Assembly (NCBI GenBank): GCA_963833745.1 | Contig: CAWHZD010000004.1 | Location: 744,001-808,000, forward strand | Direction: 5' to 3' | Length of the DNA stretch: 64,000 nt | Source: AP-15 sp963833745 | Lineage (GTDB): Bacteria; Pseudomonadota; Alphaproteobacteria; ATCC43930; CGMCC-115725 | In this document: piece after piece, positions 60,151 through 64,000 of the stretch | Layout of the letters: each line of letters starts with the position of its first letter | How positions within the stretch are numbered: position 1 is the stretch's first letter | Notes under the pieces: model-generated | Database searches by the model: none | What the model was told of the DNA's origin: nothing | Seen by the model: the letters and a program-made list of their open reading frames with translations, nothing else | Translations under genes and position numbers: made by a program

Positions 60151-61115
60151 GCGCGCCGCTCTGTGGTTCAGCTGCGGCGCCGCTCGCTATGCTGCCGGCG
60201 GTGCGCGGGCGGCTCACTGCCGGTGCACCGGTCGGCCGGCACACCTGGTTCGGCGTCGGCGGCCCTGCAGAGGTATCGTTTCAGCCGGCCGATAGCGGAG
60301 ACCTCGCGGCCTTTCTTGCAGCGTTGCCAAAAGAAGTGCCGATCACGGTAATTGGCGGCGGCGCCAATATTCTGGTTCGCGACGGCGGCATTGCCGGGGT
60401 GACCATCCGTCTCGGCGGCGGCTTTGCCCGTACTGCGGCCGAAGGTGCGCAGACAGTCTCCGGCGCCGCGGCGCTGCATTTGAACATCGCATTGTTCGCG
60501 GCCGAATCCGGCATCGCCGGTCTCGAATTTCTCTCGGGGATTCCAGGGACGATCGGCGGCGGGATGCAGATGAACGCCGGCGCCTACGGCCGCGAAATCA
60601 AAGATGTGCTGGTCTCGGCGACAGCGCTCGATCGCGCCGGCGGTCAACACATTGTCGAGGGGGCGGCGATGGGATTTTCCTATCGCCATTGCGCCGTCGA
60701 TCCCGAGTGGATCTTTGTCGAGGCGCGGCTGCACGGCGCCGCCGGCGACCCTGGCATGATCTTGCAGCGAATGGCGGAGATGCGTGCAGCGCGCGAAGCG
60801 ACCCAGCCGATCCGCGCTCGCACCGGCGGCTCGACATTCAGGAATCCGCCGGGCGTTTTGGCGTGGCGGCTGATCGATGCCGCCGGCTGCCGCGGTCTCC
60901 AGCGCGGCGGGGCGGTGGTCTCGCCCAAGCACACGAATTTTCTGATCAACACCGGCACCGCCACCGCCGCCGATTTGGAGGGCTTGGGCGACGAAGTGCG
61001 GCGGCGCGTCTACAACGCCTCGGGCATCGTGCTCGAATGGGAAATCCGCCGGATCGGCCGCCCGCTCTGCGGATTTGAACCAATTGGCGATCGATCCGGT
61101 GAGAGCACGAAATGA
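60147..61115 (+). CDS. murB: UDP-N-acetylenolpyruvoylglucosamine reductase
   Basis: Reduces UDP-GlcNAc-enolpyruvate to UDP-MurNAc with FAD and NADPH. 322 residues: HTWFGVGGPAEV, GGGANILVRDGGIAGVTI (FAD), GIPGTIGGGMQMNAGAYG, and C-terminal GSTFRNPPG and SPKHTNFLINTGTATA. Type I length. ATG 60147 overlaps murC by four bases. Confidence 0.96.
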   Translation: MSAPLCGSAAAPLAMLPAVRGRLTAGAPVGRHTWFGVGGPAEVSFQPADSGDLAAFLAALPKEVPITVIGGGANILVRDGGIAGVTIRLGGGFARTAAEGAQTVSGAAALHLNIALFAAESGIAGLEFLSGIPGTIGGGMQMNAGAYGREIKDVLVSATALDRAGGQHIVEGAAMGFSYRHCAVDPEWIFVEARLHGAAGDPGMILQRMAEMRAAREATQPIRARTGGSTFRNPPGVLAWRLIDAAGCRGLQRGGAVVSPKHTNFLINTGTATAADLEGLGDEVRRRVYNASGIVLEWEIRRIGRPLCGFEPIGDRSGESTK

Positions 61116-62032
61116 GCAAGACCGTCGCGTTGCTGATGGGCGGCTGGTCACCCGAGCGCGAGGTGTCGCTGTCGAGCGGGCGGGAATGCGCCAAGGCGCT
61201 CGTTGATCGCGGTTACCGGGTCAGAGCAATCGATGTCGGGCAGGATCTGCCGGCCCTATTGCGCGCCCTCGACCCGCGTCCCGACGTGATCTTCAATGCC
61301 CTGCACGGGGTCGGCGGCGAAGACGGCACGCTCCAGGCCGTGTTTGAGATGCTGCGCATTCCCTACACCCATTCGGGTGTTCTCGCTTCGGCGCTGGCGA
61401 TGCACAAGCCGACCGCGAAGCTCGTTTTTCGCGCCGCCGGTCTGCCGGTCGTCGATGGCGTCGTCGCCTCCCCTGGTGAACTCGCCGCGAAAGCCCCGAT
61501 GCCGGCTCCGTTCGTGGTCAAGCCGGTCAACCAGGGATCGAGCGTCGGGGTGCGGATTGTGCGGGTCGGCGACAATTCCTGGCACGAGGAGGTCGCCGGC
61601 TGGGATTTCGGCGCCGAAATCATGGTCGAGCGCTTTATTCCCGGCCGTGAGCTGACCGTGGCGGTGATGGGCGATCGTGCGCTCGGGGTGTGCGAGATCG
61701 TCCCGCGCGGCAGCTTTTACGACTACACGGCGAAATATGCCGACGGTGGGTCGGAGCATCTGGTCCCGGCCCCGATCCCGGATCGGATCTATCGCGAGGC
61801 GCTCGACATCGGACTGGGTGCGCACATCGCGCTCGGTTGCCGCGGCGTCAGCCGGGCCGATCTGCGCTACGACGACACCCCGGACGGCGACGGCCGCGTC
61901 TATCTGCTGGAGGTCAACACCCAGCCCGGGATGACCCCGACCTCGCTGGTCCCCGACATCGCCCGGCACGTCGGCATCGGCTTTGACGAGTTGGTGATGT
62001 GGATGGTGGAGGACGCCGCGTGCAAGGAATGA
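61112..62032 (+). CDS. ddl: D-alanine--D-alanine ligase
   Basis: Joins two D-Ala for the pentapeptide. The 306-residue ATP-grasp enzyme has MGGWSPEREVSLSSG (HSxG-type loop with Glu), ALHGVGGEDGTLQ, KPVNQGSSVGV, and LLEVNTQPGMTPTSLVPD at the Mg site. Final Tyr/Ser catalytic residues are present in the ordinary places. Overlaps murB by four bases. Confidence 0.95.
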   Translation: MSKTVALLMGGWSPEREVSLSSGRECAKALVDRGYRVRAIDVGQDLPALLRALDPRPDVIFNALHGVGGEDGTLQAVFEMLRIPYTHSGVLASALAMHKPTAKLVFRAAGLPVVDGVVASPGELAAKAPMPAPFVVKPVNQGSSVGVRIVRVGDNSWHEEVAGWDFGAEIMVERFIPGRELTVAVMGDRALGVCEIVPRGSFYDYTAKYADGGSEHLVPAPIPDRIYREALDIGLGAHIALGCRGVSRADLRYDDTPDGDGRVYLLEVNTQPGMTPTSLVPDIARHVGIGFDELVMWMVEDAACKE

Positions 62033-62874
62033 ATGCCGCGGCGGCAAAGCGTCGGCGCCGGCGCTGGACCGCGCGGTGGCGGCGCGGCATCCTGTGGATC
62101 GGGGTTCCGGTCATCCTCGCGACCGGCGCTTACGGCACCATACTGGCGACCCGCGGGTCGGGTGGAGAATCGGTCTTGCACGGCGTTTCGCGGCGCCTGC
62201 TGGACGCGAGCGCCAGCCTTGGCCTTCGGGTCTCCGACATCCGCGTCGAGGGACGTGCAACCACCGATCGCGAGACGATCCTCGAGGCGCTCGGCGCCCA
62301 TCCCGGCGCGGCGATCCTGGCCGTGGATCCGGTGCGGGCGAAGCAGCAGCTCGAAAGCCTGCCTTGGGTCCGCTCCGCGCTGATCGAGCGCCGCCTGCCT
62401 GACACGATTTACGTTCGCCTTGTCGAGCGCGAGCCGATGGCCCTGTGGCAGCATGGCGGCAAGATCGAATTGATCGATCACATCGGCGCGGTGATCCCGG
62501 TCACGCGCCTCGACCGATTTGCGAAATTGCCGATGGTCGTCGGCGAAGACGCTGCGAGCCATGCCGCCGGGTTGCTGGCGATGCTGTCGAGCGAGCCCGA
62601 TCTTGCCGCGCGCGTCACCGCCGCGGTCGATGTCGGCGGCCGGCGGTGGAACCTGCGCATCGACAATTCGATCGACGTGCTGCTGCCGTCGGACGATCCA
62701 GCCGCAGCGTGGGCCGATCTAGCCCGCTTGCAGCGCAACAGCGCGATCCTGCAACGCGATGTGCAGGCGATCGACTTGCGTCTGCCGGACCGGCTCGTCG
62801 TCCGTGTCGCCCCCGAGCCGCCAAAAGAAACACCGCCAGCCAAGAAAGGACGCCCGCCGGCGAAAAATACATGA
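62020..62874 (+). CDS. ftsQ: Cell-division protein FtsQ
   Basis: A 284-residue bitopic division protein. Arg-rich cytosolic tail (KRRRRRWTARWRR), one helix (ILWIGVPVILATGAYGTIL), then the POTRA domain VSDIRVEGRATTDRETILEAL and the beta domain (LPWVRSALIERRLPDTIYVRLVEREPMALWQ). GTG 62020 is preferred because GGAGG lies seven bases upstream, giving a 13-base overlap with ddl; ATG 62029 is the alternative. Ends in a Lys/Pro tail and overlaps ftsA. Confidence 0.93.
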   Translation: MQGMNAAAAKRRRRRWTARWRRGILWIGVPVILATGAYGTILATRGSGGESVLHGVSRRLLDASASLGLRVSDIRVEGRATTDRETILEALGAHPGAAILAVDPVRAKQQLESLPWVRSALIERRLPDTIYVRLVEREPMALWQHGGKIELIDHIGAVIPVTRLDRFAKLPMVVGEDAASHAAGLLAMLSSEPDLAARVTAAVDVGGRRWNLRIDNSIDVLLPSDDPAAAWADLARLQRNSAILQRDVQAIDLRLPDRLVVRVAPEPPKETPPAKKGRPPAKNT

Positions 62875-64000
62875 CCGCAATCGAGGAGATGCGGACACGC
62901 GAGAAGCCGCCGAAGACTGCCGCCAAAACCGCAGGGCGCGGCAGAATCAAACAAGGCAAGCCGCGCCGGCCGGCGAGACCGCCAAATCGGCCGCGGGGCA
63001 GCCTCGTCGCGGCGCTCGACATCGGCACGACCAAGGTGTGCTGCTTTATCGCACGGGTCGAGCCCGAGCGGCCGCAGGTCGTTGGCATCGGTCACCAAAT
63101 CTCGCGTGGCGTGCGCAACGGGGCGATCGTCGATCTCGAAGCCGCGGGTGCCTCGGTCGCGGCCGCGGTGCACGCCGCCGAGGAGATGGCCGGGGAGACG
63201 ATCCAGCAGGTCGTGGCCAATCTGTCCGGCGGTTTTGCCGCGTCGCGGATCATCAAAGCCGAGATCGGCGTCGCCGGGCGCGAGATCGGCGAGACCGAAT
63301 TGCAGCGGGTGCTCGACCAGGGCTACCTGCTGCGCGAGCCGGGCGACCGGCAGATTGTCCATTCGGTTCCGGTCGGGTTTTCGATCGACGACAGCCGCGG
63401 CATCCGCGACCCGCGCGGCATGTTCGGCGAGCGCCTCGGCGTCAACATGAACGTCGTCACCGCGAACGGGGCCAATGTTCGCAACCACAGCGCCGCGATC
63501 GGGCGCTCGCACCTCGAACTCGAGGCGTTGGTCGTCAGCCCTTACGCCGCCGGGCTTTCGTGCCTCGTCGAAGACGAGATCGCGCTCGGCGTGACGGTTA
63601 TCGACATGGGCGGAGGCACGACGACGATCGGCGTGTTCTTCGACGGCAATCTGATCTTTGCCGATTCGGTTCCGGTCGGCGGCGGCCACGTCACCAACGA
63701 CATCGCGCGCGGCTTGTCGACGCCGGTCGCTCATGCCGAGCGCATGAAAACACTGTTCGGCACGGCGATTTCCGCCAGCACCGACGAGCGCGAGATGATC
63801 GCCGTGCCACAAATCGGCGAAGAGGAGGAGGGGCATGTCAATCATGTGCCGAAATCGCTGCTGGTCGGCATCATCGCGCCGCGCATCGAGGAGACGTTCG
63901 AGCTGGTGCGTGACCGGCTTGAGGCAAGCGGGTTCGACAAGGTCGCCGGTCGGCGCGTGGTGCTGACCGGCGGTGCTGCCCAATTGCACGGCGTCCGCGA
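62871..64000 (+). CDS. ftsA: Cell-division protein FtsA, N-terminal part (3' end outside window)
   Basis: The actin-like protein that anchors FtsZ to the membrane. The window ends within the gene after about 376 codons; full FtsA is about 410-450. Visible are a Lys/Arg/Pro-rich N-terminal tail of about 45 residues, the phosphate-1 motif LVAALDIGTTKVCCFIAR, the FtsA-specific 1C domain, VIDMGGGTTTIGVFF (phosphate 2) and RRVVLTGGAAQLHGV (adenosine). ATG 62871 overlaps ftsQ (ATGA). Confidence 0.95.
   Translation, partial: MTAIEEMRTREKPPKTAAKTAGRGRIKQGKPRRPARPPNRPRGSLVAALDIGTTKVCCFIARVEPERPQVVGIGHQISRGVRNGAIVDLEAAGASVAAAVHAAEEMAGETIQQVVANLSGGFAASRIIKAEIGVAGREIGETELQRVLDQGYLLREPGDRQIVHSVPVGFSIDDSRGIRDPRGMFGERLGVNMNVVTANGANVRNHSAAIGRSHLELEALVVSPYAAGLSCLVEDEIALGVTVIDMGGGTTTIGVFFDGNLIFADSVPVGGGHVTNDIARGLSTPVAHAERMKTLFGTAISASTDEREMIAVPQIGEEEEGHVNHVPKSLLVGIIAPRIEETFELVRDRLEASGFDKVAGRRVVLTGGAAQLHGVR

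Overview
The window comes from a GC-rich alphaproteobacterium. Supporting signs are the rluD-rpoH pair, an RNase P RNA placed upstream of mraZ, a DUF1127 gene, NnrU, and many genes joined by 4-bp ATGA/GTGA overlaps. A member of the Rhodospirillales is my best guess; the order is inference, the class is fairly safe. I see no prophage, CRISPR array, rRNA or recognisable insertion sequence.

Layout. 1-9.4 kb: housekeeping genes on the + strand (flavin oxidoreductase fragment, apaG, folE, argE-like, rluD, rpoH, an alpha/beta hydrolase, argG, a UDG-like protein). 8.6-10.8 kb: yggT-DUF167-nnrU and a hydrolase on the - strand, then tRNA-Ala(CGC). 11-17 kb: two MFS carriers and a large secreted hydrolase, ending in a 680-bp gene-poor stretch with phased repeats. 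17.7-24.3 kb: a - strand gene train carrying both halves of D-glutamate cyclase, murL, murD2, a small lipoprotein and a frameshifted MFS carrier, followed by a frameshifted GST gene. 24.4-30 kb: SMR pump, glk-otsA-otsB (trehalose), a candidate small RNA, phhA and an N-formylglutamate amidohydrolase. 30-37 kb: oxidoreductases, a glycine-zipper lipoprotein, an SDR without its catalytic residues, a GcvA-like regulator facing a DUF1127 gene. 37.5-47 kb: accessory genes, including a tandem pair of exported unknowns, a cyclase-family enzyme with a partial duplicate, a GIY-YIG nuclease gene flanked by inverted palindromic repeats, two transporters and a pectate-lyase-like exported protein. 46.8-64 kb: rnpB, a small RHH-like protein, then the dcw division and cell-wall cluster mraZ-rsmH-ftsL-ftsI-murE-murF-mraY-ftsW-murG-murC-murB-ddl-ftsQ-ftsA, the last gene running off the right edge.

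Main result. The dcw cluster has no murD; mraY is followed directly by ftsW. The missing ligase appears to be supplied about 35 kb away by a MurD2/MurL pair, the route in which L-glutamate is added first and epimerised on the nucleotide precursor. That pair sits in one overlapping gene train with the two halves of D-glutamate cyclase, an enzyme that removes free D-glutamate. Together they suggest a rewired D-glutamate economy: D-Glu is made only on UDP-MurNAc-dipeptide, and free D-Glu is destroyed.

Sequence quality. Four single-base deletions of the same kind (one G lost from a + strand G run) interrupt or retail three - strand genes (GST, MFS, cyclase). They look more like consensus errors than gene decay, but this cannot be settled from the sequence alone.
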